DNA from: JAGVSR01 sp033765145
GTDB taxonomy: Bacteria; Pseudomonadota; Alphaproteobacteria; Rhizobiales; Hyphomicrobiaceae
Assembly: GCA_033765145.1 (NCBI GenBank)
Contig: JANRIH010000015.1
Span: forward strand, 156,543 to 220,542
Direction of reading: 5' to 3'
DNA length: 64,000 bases
Shown: positions 7,127 to 15,193 of the stretch, one piece after another
Layout: the number at the start of each line of letters is the position of its first letter
Position numbering within the stretch: the first letter of the stretch is position 1
Notes under the pieces: generated by a model
What the model saw: only the letters and a program-made list of their open reading frames with translations
What the model was told of the DNA's origin: nothing
The model's database searches: none
Made by a program: the position numbers and the translations under genes

Positions 7127-9349
7127 ATGATGCGTCAGTACGAGCTCGTCGAGCGCGTCCAGAGTTACGATCCCAAGGCCGACGAGGCCTTGCTGAACCG
7201 TGCCTACGTGTACGCCATGAAGGCGCACGGGCACCAGAAGCGCGCTTCAGGCGATCCCTATTTCTCGCACCCGCTGGAAGTGGCCGCGATCCTGACCGAG
7301 CTGAAGCTCGACGACGCGACCGTTGCGACCGCGCTCCTCCACGACGTGATCGAGGACACGGATGCGACGCGCGCCGAAATCGATCAGTTGTTCGGACCCG
7401 AGATCGGAGCGCTCGTCGACGGCCTGACCAAGATCAAGCGGCTCGATCTCGTCTCGAAAAAGACTGAGCAGGCGGAGAATTTCCGCAAGCTCCTCATCGC
7501 GATTTCGACCGACATCCGCGTCCTTCTCGTGAAGCTCGCCGACCGGCTTCACAATATGAGAACGCTCGAGCACATGAAGCCCGAGAGCCGGAAGCGGATC
7601 TCCGAGGAAACGATCGACATCTATGCGCCGCTCGCCGGCCGCATGGGGATGCAGGCGCTGCGCGACGAACTCGAGGATCATGCGTTTCGCTGGCTCAATC
7701 CCGAAGCCTACCAGACGGTCGCGGCAAAGCTCACGGAACTGCGTGACAACAACGGCGGGCTCGTCGACGAGATCGAAGAGGCCTTGAAGTCCAAGCTTTT
7801 GGCAGCCGGAATTGCGGCCGAGGTCTATGGCCGCGAGAAGAAGCCCTATTCGATTTGGAGCAAGATGAGCAACCGGCAGATCAGCCTTGAGCAGCTGTCT
7901 GACATCTATGCCTTCCGTGTGGTCGTCGCGAGCATCGACGACTGCTACCGCGTGCTCGGCGTCGTTCATTCGACCTGGCGCGCGGTGCCGGGCCGCTTCA
8001 AGGATTACATCTCGACGCCGAAGCAGAACAACTACCAGTCCATTCACACGACGGTCGTTGGGCCCCGGCATCAACGCGTCGAGCTGCAGATCCGGACGCG
8101 GCTCATGCACGACGTTGCCGAATATGGCGTCGCGGCGCACTCGGTCTACAAGGACGCGAGCAACGGGCATGGCGTGCCGTCCGTCTACGATAAGGATAGC
8201 GGGCCCTACGTTTGGTTGAGGCGTCTTGTCGAAACGCTGCTCGAAGGGTCTAATCCGGAGGAATTTCTCGAGCACACCAAGCTCGAACTCTTCCAGGATC
8301 AAGTGTTCTGCTTCACGCCGAAGGGCCGGCTCATCGCGCTTCCGCGCGGCGCGACGCCGCTCGATTTCGCGTACTCGGTGCACACCGACGTCGGCAATTC
8401 GGCGGTCGGGGCCTACGTCAACGGACGGCACGTCCCGATCGACACGCGGCTCAGGAACGGGGACGAGGTCGAGATCCGCACCGCGAAGGGGCACGTGCCC
8501 CCGGCGGCGTGGGAGAGCCTTTGCGTCACGGGCCGCGCGCAGAGCGCCATCCGGAGGGCGGCGCGCGAAGCCGTGCGCCGGCAGTACGTGGAACTTGGCC
8601 GCAGATTGACCGTCGCCGCTTTCGAAGCCGCCGGTCAAACATATGCCGACGAGCAGGCAAAACGAGTGCTGTCGAAATTTCAGCAGAAGTCGCTGGAGGA
8701 AGTTCTGGCGGCGGTGGCGCGGGGCGAGATCCTGCCCGGTGATGTCCTGAAAGCCGTCGCGCCCGAAGCGGTGACACAGAACGTCGCCGCAGCGTCGAAC
8801 GAGAACCAGCTCAAAGGCTGGCTTGGTCTTGCACAATTCGCCGGGCTGAAGCTCAAGCCCCAGGTTGCCGGCCAGGTGGCGACGGGGTCAGTGCAGGCTG
8901 CAGCGGGGGGCATTTCCCTGCGCGGCCTTAAGGATGACGTCCCGGTCATTTTCGAGCCGGGCGGCGCGGTTCCCGGAGACCGGATCGTGGGCGTCCTCGA
9001 GCCGGGTTCGGGCATCCGCATCTTCCAGATCCACTCCCCGCGGCTTAAAGAATTCGAGCATCAGCGCTGGATCGACATGACCTGGGATATCGCTCCGGAG
9101 AAGCACGAGCGGTTTCCGGCCAAACTCGCACTGACGGGTCAGAACAAGCCCGGTGCGCTTGCGGAAATCGCCGAAGTCATCGGCCAGGCCGAGGGCAATA
9201 TCGACAATATCAAGATGACGCGCCGAGCGTCGGATTTCACAGAGATGCGGATCGAGATCGAAGTCTTCGATCTTGCGCATCTCAACAGGATCATCGGCGG
9301 GCTCAAGAACAAGCGCGTGGTCGAGAAGGTCGAGCGTGTCTTCGAATAG
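7127..9349 (+). CDS. rsh: Bifunctional (p)ppGpp synthetase/hydrolase, Rsh (RelA/SpoT)
   Basis: Makes and degrades the alarmone (p)ppGpp in the stringent response. The 740-aa protein has the full long-RSH order: an HD hydrolase domain (His48; His72-Asp73 in LLHDVIEDT; RLHNMRTLEHM), a synthetase domain from about residue 225 (YGREKKPYSIWSKM, then FKDYISTPKQNNYQSIHT), a TGS domain near 390-455, and a C-terminal ACT domain near 665-740. Both catalytic halves look intact, as expected for the single Rsh of alphaproteobacteria. Starts at 7127 or 7130 are adjacent ATGs; the open frame continues upstream but has no family homology there. Confidence 0.95.
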   Translation: MMRQYELVERVQSYDPKADEALLNRAYVYAMKAHGHQKRASGDPYFSHPLEVAAILTELKLDDATVATALLHDVIEDTDATRAEIDQLFGPEIGALVDGLTKIKRLDLVSKKTEQAENFRKLLIAISTDIRVLLVKLADRLHNMRTLEHMKPESRKRISEETIDIYAPLAGRMGMQALRDELEDHAFRWLNPEAYQTVAAKLTELRDNNGGLVDEIEEALKSKLLAAGIAAEVYGREKKPYSIWSKMSNRQISLEQLSDIYAFRVVVASIDDCYRVLGVVHSTWRAVPGRFKDYISTPKQNNYQSIHTTVVGPRHQRVELQIRTRLMHDVAEYGVAAHSVYKDASNGHGVPSVYDKDSGPYVWLRRLVETLLEGSNPEEFLEHTKLELFQDQVFCFTPKGRLIALPRGATPLDFAYSVHTDVGNSAVGAYVNGRHVPIDTRLRNGDEVEIRTAKGHVPPAAWESLCVTGRAQSAIRRAAREAVRRQYVELGRRLTVAAFEAAGQTYADEQAKRVLSKFQQKSLEEVLAAVARGEILPGDVLKAVAPEAVTQNVAAASNENQLKGWLGLAQFAGLKLKPQVAGQVATGSVQAAAGGISLRGLKDDVPVIFEPGGAVPGDRIVGVLEPGSGIRIFQIHSPRLKEFEHQRWIDMTWDIAPEKHERFPAKLALTGQNKPGALAEIAEVIGQAEGNIDNIKMTRRASDFTEMRIEIEVFDLAHLNRIIGGLKNKRVVEKVERVFE

Positions 9350-9388
9350 CTGCCGCGTGGCGCACTTCAGAACAAGGGACAGAAGCGC

Positions 9389-10204
9389 ATGTCAGCCCGT
9401 GGAAGCCGTGCCGCGCACCTGAGGCTCGGGGTCAATATCGATCACGTCGCAACGATCCGCAATGCGCGCGGCGGGCGGCATCCCGATCCGTTGAGAGCCG
9501 CCCATCTCGCGGTCGAAGCCGGCGCGGACGGCATCACGGCGCATCTGCGCGAGGACAGGCGGCATATCTCGGACCGCGACATCGCGCGGCTCAAAGAGGA
9601 GCTGACCCGTCCGCTCAATCTCGAAATGGCTGCGACGGAGGAAATGCTCGCAATCGCGTTGCGGCATGTGCCCAATGCCTGCTGCCTCGTGCCCGAGCGG
9701 CGCGAGGAGCGGACGACGGAAGGCGGCCTCGATGTCGTCCGGGGCGGCGCGGCGCTGCGAAAGACCGTCGGGCAGCTCAAGGATGCGGGTGTCCGCGTGT
9801 CCCTGTTCATCGAAGCCGACGAGCGCGCAATCCTGGCCTCGGCGGAGATCGGAGCGGACATCGTTGAGCTGCATACGGGCGCATATTGCGAACGCGCACT
9901 CGAGGATGACGCCAAGGGCGTGGCGCGTGAGGTCGCGCGTCTGGCGACGGCTGCGAACGTCGCGGAAATGGCCGGACTCGAGGTGCATGCCGGGCACGGT
10001 CTCACGTACAATACCGTCGCGGCCGTCGCGCGGATGCCGGAGATCGTCGAGCTCAACATCGGGCACTTTCTGATCGGCGAAGCGATCTTCGGGGGGATGC
10101 ATTCCGCAATTCGGCACATGCGGGCGCTCATGGACGGCGCACGGGACGAGTTGCGGCGGTCGGAACGGGGGCGTGAAGGGGCTGGGATCGGAACGGGGCC
10201 GTGA
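9389..10204 (+). CDS. pdxJ: Pyridoxine 5'-phosphate synthase
   Basis: Closes the pyridoxine ring from 1-deoxyxylulose 5-phosphate and 3-amino-1-hydroxyacetone phosphate, the last step of DXP-dependent vitamin B6 synthesis. The 271-aa product has LRLGVNIDHVATIRNARGG at the N-terminus (catalytic His in NIDHVA), GITAHLREDRRHI, NLEMAAT, CLVPERREE, and VHAGHGLTYNT near the C-terminus, all family signatures. ATG 9389 lies after AAGGGACAGAAGC. Its stop overlaps the acpS start by 4 nt (GTGA), indicating translational coupling. Confidence 0.96.
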   Translation: MSARGSRAAHLRLGVNIDHVATIRNARGGRHPDPLRAAHLAVEAGADGITAHLREDRRHISDRDIARLKEELTRPLNLEMAATEEMLAIALRHVPNACCLVPERREERTTEGGLDVVRGGAALRKTVGQLKDAGVRVSLFIEADERAILASAEIGADIVELHTGAYCERALEDDAKGVAREVARLATAANVAEMAGLEVHAGHGLTYNTVAAVARMPEIVELNIGHFLIGEAIFGGMHSAIRHMRALMDGARDELRRSERGREGAGIGTGP

Positions 10205-10617
10205 TCATCGGCATTGGCAACGATCTCATCGACATCCGCCGCATCGAGGCGACGCTCGACCGGTTCGGCGATCGGTTCGTTTCGCGCATATTCACCGAGA
10301 CGGAGCGGCGGAAAGCGGACCGGCGCCGACTACGGGCCGCGACCTACGCCAAGCGTTTCGCAGCCAAGGAGGCGTGCGCCAAGGCGCTCGGTACCGGCAT
10401 ACGGCAGGGCGTCTACTGGCGCGACATCGGCGTCATCAATGCGCCCGGAGGCCGGCCGACGATCGTGCTGACGGGGGGCGCGCTCGATGTCCTGAAACGG
10501 CTCCTGCCCGAGGGCCACGACGCCCGCATCGACCTTACACTGACGGATGAATTTCCGATTGCGGAGGCGTTCGTCGTCATTTCGGCGGTCGCGGTCAAAT
10601 CGGGTCCGGCCGTGTGA
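10201..10617 (+). CDS. acpS: Holo-[acyl-carrier-protein] synthase
   Basis: Transfers 4'-phosphopantetheine from CoA to apo-ACP. The 138-aa protein has the two Mg2+ motifs: IGNDLIDIRRIE (Asp8) at the N-terminus and RFAAKEACAKALGTG in the middle. The GTG start overlaps the pdxJ stop. It lies upstream of lepB, rnc and era, the conserved alphaproteobacterial block. Length and motifs are normal. Confidence 0.95.
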   Translation: MIIGIGNDLIDIRRIEATLDRFGDRFVSRIFTETERRKADRRRLRAATYAKRFAAKEACAKALGTGIRQGVYWRDIGVINAPGGRPTIVLTGGALDVLKRLLPEGHDARIDLTLTDEFPIAEAFVVISAVAVKSGPAV

Positions 10618-10784
10618 AGGCGGCAGTGCCGCAGCCGGCCCGGGCGCGGTCGCGACCTTCTGACGGCCCGGGAGGGGCTGGCGTTGTTTGCGCCGTGTCG
10701 GCCAAACCGGTATAGCGGGCGGGTCAAGACGCCCGGTCCCGGCTTCCCCGGGGGCGGGGCTCAGGCGTCGCGCCAGGAGTGGAC

Positions 10785-11570
10785 ATGAGTTCCAATATCA
10801 AGACCGAGAAGGCTAAGGGCGACAGCTGGTGGGATATCGCCGTCGTCGTCGTTCAGGCGCTCGCGATCGCATTCTTCATTCGCGTCTTCTTCTACCAGCC
10901 ATTCAATATCCCGTCGGGCTCGATGAAAGAAACGCTGCTGGTCGGAGACTATCTGTTCGTCTCGAAGTTGTCCTACGGCTACAGCAAATATTCGATGTCG
11001 TTCTGGTTCGGCGAGGAGTTGTTCCCGTTCGAAGGGCGGGTGTTCTCTGCTGAACCCAAGCGCGGAGACGTTGTGGTCTTCAAGCTGCCGCGGGACAATA
11101 CGACGGACTACATCAAGCGCGTGATCGGGCTGCCGGGGGATGAAATCCAGATGCGCGACGGGCATCTCTTCATCAATGGCACGGCCGTGCCCAAGGTCCC
11201 CAATGGATCCTTCAAGACGTTCGACGAGGACCGCGGCGGCGTGCGCGAGATCCCGTCGTTCACGGAAACGCTGCCGAACGGCGTCGCCTATACGGTTCTC
11301 GATGCAAATCCGAGGGGTTCGCTCGACAATACCGAGGTCTACAAGGTTCCGCCCGGACACTACTTCATGATGGGCGACAACCGGGACAACTCGACGGACA
11401 GCCGCGTGCTGTTCCAGGTCGGCTACGTGCCGTTCGAAAACCTTGTCGGAAGAGCAGAAGTCATCTTCTTCTCGGCGGCGACGGACGAGCCGGGCGCATT
11501 TCGCTGGTATACGCCCTGGACGTGGCCGTTCGACATCCGGTGGAGCCGCTTCTTCAAACTGGTTCGCTAG
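10785..11570 (+). CDS. lepB: Signal peptidase I
   Basis: Inner-membrane protease that removes signal peptides of exported proteins. The 261-aa product has one N-terminal membrane segment (about residues 16-36), then the catalytic Ser46 in PSGSM, the general-base Lys111 in DYIKRVIGLPGD, and the GDNRDNSTDSR box. A bulky insert after residue 60 is common in this class. ATG 10785 is preferred over the GTG at 10779 because CAGGAG ends 5 nt upstream. rnc begins 3 nt after the stop. Confidence 0.95.
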   Translation: MSSNIKTEKAKGDSWWDIAVVVVQALAIAFFIRVFFYQPFNIPSGSMKETLLVGDYLFVSKLSYGYSKYSMSFWFGEELFPFEGRVFSAEPKRGDVVVFKLPRDNTTDYIKRVIGLPGDEIQMRDGHLFINGTAVPKVPNGSFKTFDEDRGGVREIPSFTETLPNGVAYTVLDANPRGSLDNTEVYKVPPGHYFMMGDNRDNSTDSRVLFQVGYVPFENLVGRAEVIFFSAATDEPGAFRWYTPWTWPFDIRWSRFFKLVR

Positions 11571-11573
11571 CAC

Positions 11574-12290
11574 GTGACGACGGCGAGGACACGCAAGTAC
11601 CGGAAACTCGAAGCGAAGCTCGGCTATAAGTTCAAGAGCCAGGCCCTTCTGCAGCGCGCGTTGACGCACGCGAGCGTCCGGGGCGGCAAGGCGGCTCCGC
11701 AAGACAACGAGCGGCTCGAGTTCCTGGGCGACCGCGTTCTCGGGCTCGCAGTTGCCGGTCTTCTCGACGAGAGCTTTCCGGAAGCCAAGGAGGGGGAACT
11801 CGCCCGGCGCCTCAACAAGCTCGTCTGTGGCCGAACCTGCGCCAATGTCGGGCGCGCGCTCGAGCTTGGTCCGGATCTCGTGCTGTCGGATGCGGAAGCG
11901 CAGAGCGGCGGCCGGGACAAGGAGACGATCCTGGCGGACGCCGTGGAGGCGATCCTCGGAGCGATCTATACCGAGGCGGGTTTCGATCGGGCCTCGGTGG
12001 TCGTGCTGAGGCTGTGGCAGCCTTTCACCGACGCCGAGCATCCGCGTGTCGCCGCAGATTCGAAGTCCCGGTTGCAGGAGTGGGCTCAGGGCCGCGGCCT
12101 GGCTCTCCCGCAGTATCGGGTGCTGGAACGCAAAGGGCCGGATCATGCGCCGCACTTCACTGCCGAAGTGCGGATCGCAAATCTTGCGCCGGCCCCCGGC
12201 GAAGGCTCGTCGAAGCGCGAAGCCGAGCAGGCCGCGGCCGCGGCGCTGCTCATTCGCGAAGGTGTCTTGAAGGGCTCGGAACATGACTGA
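11574..12290 (+). CDS. rnc: Ribonuclease III
   Basis: Cleaves double-stranded RNA, including the rRNA precursor. The 238-aa protein contains the signature NERLEFLGDRVL (residues 45-56, with the catalytic Glu and Asp), the second acidic pair in DAVEAILGAIY, and a C-terminal dsRNA-binding domain (SKSRLQEWAQGRGLALPQY...KREAEQAAAAALL). GTG start right after lepB; the last 8 nt overlap era. Full length. Confidence 0.95.
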   Translation: MTTARTRKYRKLEAKLGYKFKSQALLQRALTHASVRGGKAAPQDNERLEFLGDRVLGLAVAGLLDESFPEAKEGELARRLNKLVCGRTCANVGRALELGPDLVLSDAEAQSGGRDKETILADAVEAILGAIYTEAGFDRASVVVLRLWQPFTDAEHPRVAADSKSRLQEWAQGRGLALPQYRVLERKGPDHAPHFTAEVRIANLAPAPGEGSSKREAEQAAAAALLIREGVLKGSEHD

Positions 12291-13218
12291 CGGCGAACAC
12301 GAGCCGAAGCGCGATGCGCCCACGACGCGGTGCGGTTTCGTCGCGATCATCGGCGCGCCGAATGCCGGGAAATCGACGCTCGTCAACGCGCTCGTCGGTT
12401 CCAAAGTCACGATCGTTTCGCACAAGGTCCAGACGACGCGGATGCCGATCCGCGGCATCGCGATCGAGGGGGCAAGCCAACTCGTGCTCATCGATACGCC
12501 GGGTATCTTCAGGCCCAAGCGAAGGCTCGACCGGGCGATGGTGGATGCGGCCTGGACGGGTGCGGGCGATGCCGATGCCGTCGTTCTGCTCGTCGATGCG
12601 GTGAGGGGCGTAGATGAGGATGTCGAAGGCATCCTCAAGAAGCTCGACCAGGGGGCATCCCGCAAATTCCTCGTCCTCAACAAGGTGGACAAGCTCGAGG
12701 ACAAGGCGGCGCTGTTGCCGCTCGTCGCCACGCTCAGCGCCGGTCGGGCATTTGAGCGCGTGTTCATGATCTCGGCGCTCGACGGGCGCGGTGTCGAAGA
12801 TTTGAAGCGCCATCTCGCGGATATCGTGCCGCCGGGGCCGTGGCACTATCCCGAGGACGAAATTTCGGATGCGCCGCTCCGGCTTCTCGCGGCCGAACTA
12901 ACGCGGGAGAAGATCTACCACTGGCTGCACGACGAATTGCCCTATGCGACGACCGTCGAGACGACTGACTGGAAGAATTTCAAGAACGGTTCGGTCAGGA
13001 TCGAGCAGACGATTTTCGTCGCGCGCGAAAGCCAGCGGAAGATCGTGCTCGGCAAGGGCGGGCAGACGATCAAGAGGATTTCGCAGGCGACGCGTAAGGA
13101 ACTTTCGGAGATGATCGAGAAGGAGGTCCACCTCTTTCTGTTCGTCAAGGTCCGGGAGGGCTGGGATCTCGATCCCGAACGGTATCGTGAAATGGGTCTG
13201 GAATTTCCCAAGGAATGA
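12283..13218 (+). CDS. era: GTPase Era
   Basis: Ribosome-assembly GTPase that binds the 3' end of 16S rRNA. The 311-aa protein has G1 GAPNAGKST (residues 24-32), G2 around TTRMPIRG, G3 DTPG, G4 NKVD and a C-terminal KH domain with VLGKGGQTIKRI (about residues 247-258). One detail: the usual TTR-x-R-I/V-x-G element reads TTRMPIRGIA, a normal alphaproteobacterial variant. It overlaps rnc by 8 nt and the next small gene by 4 nt, so the block is translationally coupled. Confidence 0.95.
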   Translation: MTDGEHEPKRDAPTTRCGFVAIIGAPNAGKSTLVNALVGSKVTIVSHKVQTTRMPIRGIAIEGASQLVLIDTPGIFRPKRRLDRAMVDAAWTGAGDADAVVLLVDAVRGVDEDVEGILKKLDQGASRKFLVLNKVDKLEDKAALLPLVATLSAGRAFERVFMISALDGRGVEDLKRHLADIVPPGPWHYPEDEISDAPLRLLAAELTREKIYHWLHDELPYATTVETTDWKNFKNGSVRIEQTIFVARESQRKIVLGKGGQTIKRISQATRKELSEMIEKEVHLFLFVKVREGWDLDPERYREMGLEFPKE

Positions 13219-13577
13219 GGCGCGCCATGGTCGGGTCCGGTACTACGAGATCCGTCGTCGCGGCCGGTTCCCTCGCGTTTTCTTTGTCGTTTGGAATGTC
13301 CGCCGAGGCGGCGGTTCGCGTTTGCACGGAGCCCGTATCGAGCCCGGTCACGAAGATGCCGACCGAGCGTGAGGCACGGAAGGCCGCGCTCAGCTCCTGG
13401 GTTGATGCGGCTAAAGCCGCAGGCATCGAGCATCCCGCGTGGCGCATTGCCGCCGACAAAGTCTTTGTCTGCCTTCCTGTCACGGACGGATTCGAGTGCG
13501 TCGCTCGCGCGCGCGCCTGCACCATCAAGAATGCGCCGCCGGGCTCGCGACAGACCGGCCCCAGGCGCGAGATCTGA
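13215..13577 (+). CDS. Small secreted hypothetical protein
   Basis: A 120-aa protein with an N-terminal signal peptide (hydrophobic stretch about residues 13-30, likely cleavage after AEA near 32). The mature part is about 88 residues with four cysteines (RVC, FVC, FEC, RAC), suggesting two disulfides in the periplasm. The ATG overlaps the era stop in an ATGA. No family recognised. Its position between era and recO and codon use like its neighbours support it as a real gene. An in-frame ATG at 13227 is another possible start. Confidence 0.6.
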   Translation: MRRAMVGSGTTRSVVAAGSLAFSLSFGMSAEAAVRVCTEPVSSPVTKMPTEREARKAALSSWVDAAKAAGIEHPAWRIAADKVFVCLPVTDGFECVARARACTIKNAPPGSRQTGPRREI

Positions 13578-13588
13578 GGGCGTTCGGC

Positions 13589-14311
13589 GTGGAGTGGTCC
13601 GACGAAGCGATCGTCTTATCGGTGAAGCCGCACGGAGAGACAGCCGCCGTCGTCGAGCTTCTGACGCGCCAGCACGGCCGGCACATGGGGCTCGTCCATG
13701 GCGGACGATCGCGGAAATCGCGTCCCGTGCTCATGAGCGGCAATCACGTGAGCGCGACGTGGAAGGCGCGGCTCGCTGATCAACTGGGCCATGTGGCCAT
13801 CGAGCTTCGGCGCGGCTTTGCTGCCTCAGCGATGGAGCGCCCGGGCGCACTCGCGGCGTTGACGTCCATGTGCGCGCTGATGCATGCGCTGCCCGAGCGC
13901 GATCCGCATCCCGCGCTCTACGAGGTCACGCTCTTCGTTCTCGGCTTCCTCGATGATGACGACGTCTGGCCCGCGCTCTACGTGCGCTGGGAACTGACGC
14001 TGCTCGAGGAACTCGGCTATGGCCTCGATCTCGCGCATTGCGCCGCAACCGGCACGAACGACAATCTCATCTACGTTTCGCCGAAGACGGGGCGCGCGGT
14101 TTCGGCGTCAGCCGGCGAGCCATATCGTGATCGCTTGCTTCCGTTGCCGCAATTCCTGACGCCGGGAAGGCCGGAAGCGCCGACGCGCGCGGATGTGGCG
14201 GCGGGATTGAAGCTCACGGGGTATTTTCTCGAAAGCCGCATCTTCCGTCCGCGCGAAAAGGATATCCCCGAGCCGCGGCTCAGGATCGCGCATCTGCTCG
14301 GCGGGGGCTGA
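13589..14311 (+). CDS. recO: DNA repair protein RecO
   Basis: Helps RecR load RecA on SSB-coated gaps. The 240-aa protein begins VEWSDEAIVLSVKPHGETAAVVELLTRQ..., the OB-fold start of RecO, followed by the all-helical C-terminal domain with RWELTLLEELGYGLDLAHCA and, later, RIFRPREKDIPEPRLRIA. The usual four-Cys zinc motif of some RecO proteins is reduced here (only a few Cys), as often in alphaproteobacteria. GTG 13589 lies 8 nt after GAGGG; upstream codons in frame show no homology. The stop is adjacent to that of the convergent CAP-domain gene. Confidence 0.92.
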   Translation: MEWSDEAIVLSVKPHGETAAVVELLTRQHGRHMGLVHGGRSRKSRPVLMSGNHVSATWKARLADQLGHVAIELRRGFAASAMERPGALAALTSMCALMHALPERDPHPALYEVTLFVLGFLDDDDVWPALYVRWELTLLEELGYGLDLAHCAATGTNDNLIYVSPKTGRAVSASAGEPYRDRLLPLPQFLTPGRPEAPTRADVAAGLKLTGYFLESRIFRPREKDIPEPRLRIAHLLGGG

Positions 14312-15076
14312 TCAGTCGATCCGGACTTTCGGGCGCGCGGTCACGGTCATGGCCGATTTGCCATCGATGGCGAGTTCATAGACCATGCCATCGCTCGCTT
14401 CGTAGCGTGCGGATGCAATGTCACCGGGAGTTTCGAATTCGAGGCTTCCCGGCGCGCAGGCGTTGTGGGTGACGCCGGTTTTCGGTTCGATCGTGTGGCG
14501 CTCGCTCGCGAAGACGTAGGAGACCGTTCGCGGTGTCGCGTTCGAGATCTGGAACTCGTAGGCGAGCGACTGGGGACGCGCGAATATCTGCACGGTCACG
14601 TATTTCGGGTTGTTGTCAGGCATCCGCGCGACGCCGACGCCGGTCTCGGTTGCAAACGGCGCGAGCATGGCCTCACGGTGGGAGGGCGAGTTGATCCAGC
14701 CTTCGACGGACTTTTTGGCCAGCGCCCGGCTTTCGAAACCGCGGCTGTCCAGGTGCATCGCGAGGTTCTCCGCCACCGAACACCAGGCGTAGCCGCCGGA
14801 CGTCACGCGATCCCCGATCTCGCGGCCGTCGGCCGTGTGAGAGAACGTGCCCGACTTGGCGATATAAGCCGCGTAACTCCGGGCAACTTCGGACAGGTCC
14901 GCGTTGGGTTGGACGTCGGCGAGTTTGTTCTCGCGGCGGAACGCATTCGTCATCTCTACAACGGCCATTTCGACAGCGGGGGGTTCGGGCAGAGGGACGG
15001 GCATCGGCTCGCTCGGTCGGGGTAGATCGGTACGTTGGCGCCATGGATTTGATGGGGCAGGGACTTCAGGGGCCAC
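14312..15076 (-). CDS. CAP/SCP-domain protein (cysteine-rich secretory protein family)
   Basis: The 254-aa protein has a CAP domain in the first ~165 residues: NAFRRENKLADVQPNADLSEVARSYA, TFSHTADGREIGDRV, AWCSVAENLAM and WINSPSHREAMLAP, followed by GVGVAR and a strand containing YVTVQIFARP. The domain's His and Glu positions are present. A C-terminal ~85-residue beta-rich extension has no name I know. CAP proteins are normally exported, but no signal peptide is evident: a TAA lies in frame just upstream of the GTG start, so either the start is non-canonical or export differs. Probable envelope function. Confidence 0.8.
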   Translation of the reverse strand: MAPEVPAPSNPWRQRTDLPRPSEPMPVPLPEPPAVEMAVVEMTNAFRRENKLADVQPNADLSEVARSYAAYIAKSGTFSHTADGREIGDRVTSGGYAWCSVAENLAMHLDSRGFESRALAKKSVEGWINSPSHREAMLAPFATETGVGVARMPDNNPKYVTVQIFARPQSLAYEFQISNATPRTVSYVFASERHTIEPKTGVTHNACAPGSLEFETPGDIASARYEASDGMVYELAIDGKSAMTVTARPKVRID

Positions 15077-15193
15077 ATTTCCAGGCGGTTAATCGTGGAT
15101 GTTGGAGGAAATCCGGCAGCCATGACAAGGGTGTCGGCGGAGTGTTGCGTCAGGGCACTTGAGGGCCTGCCGCAGCTCCACTAACCCCTTCCC

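Noticed and set aside
10761..12767. 668-codon reverse-strand open frame across lepB, rnc and era
   Set aside because: Antisense to three well-supported genes and dominated by Arg/Ala/Pro composition typical of GC-rich shadow frames.
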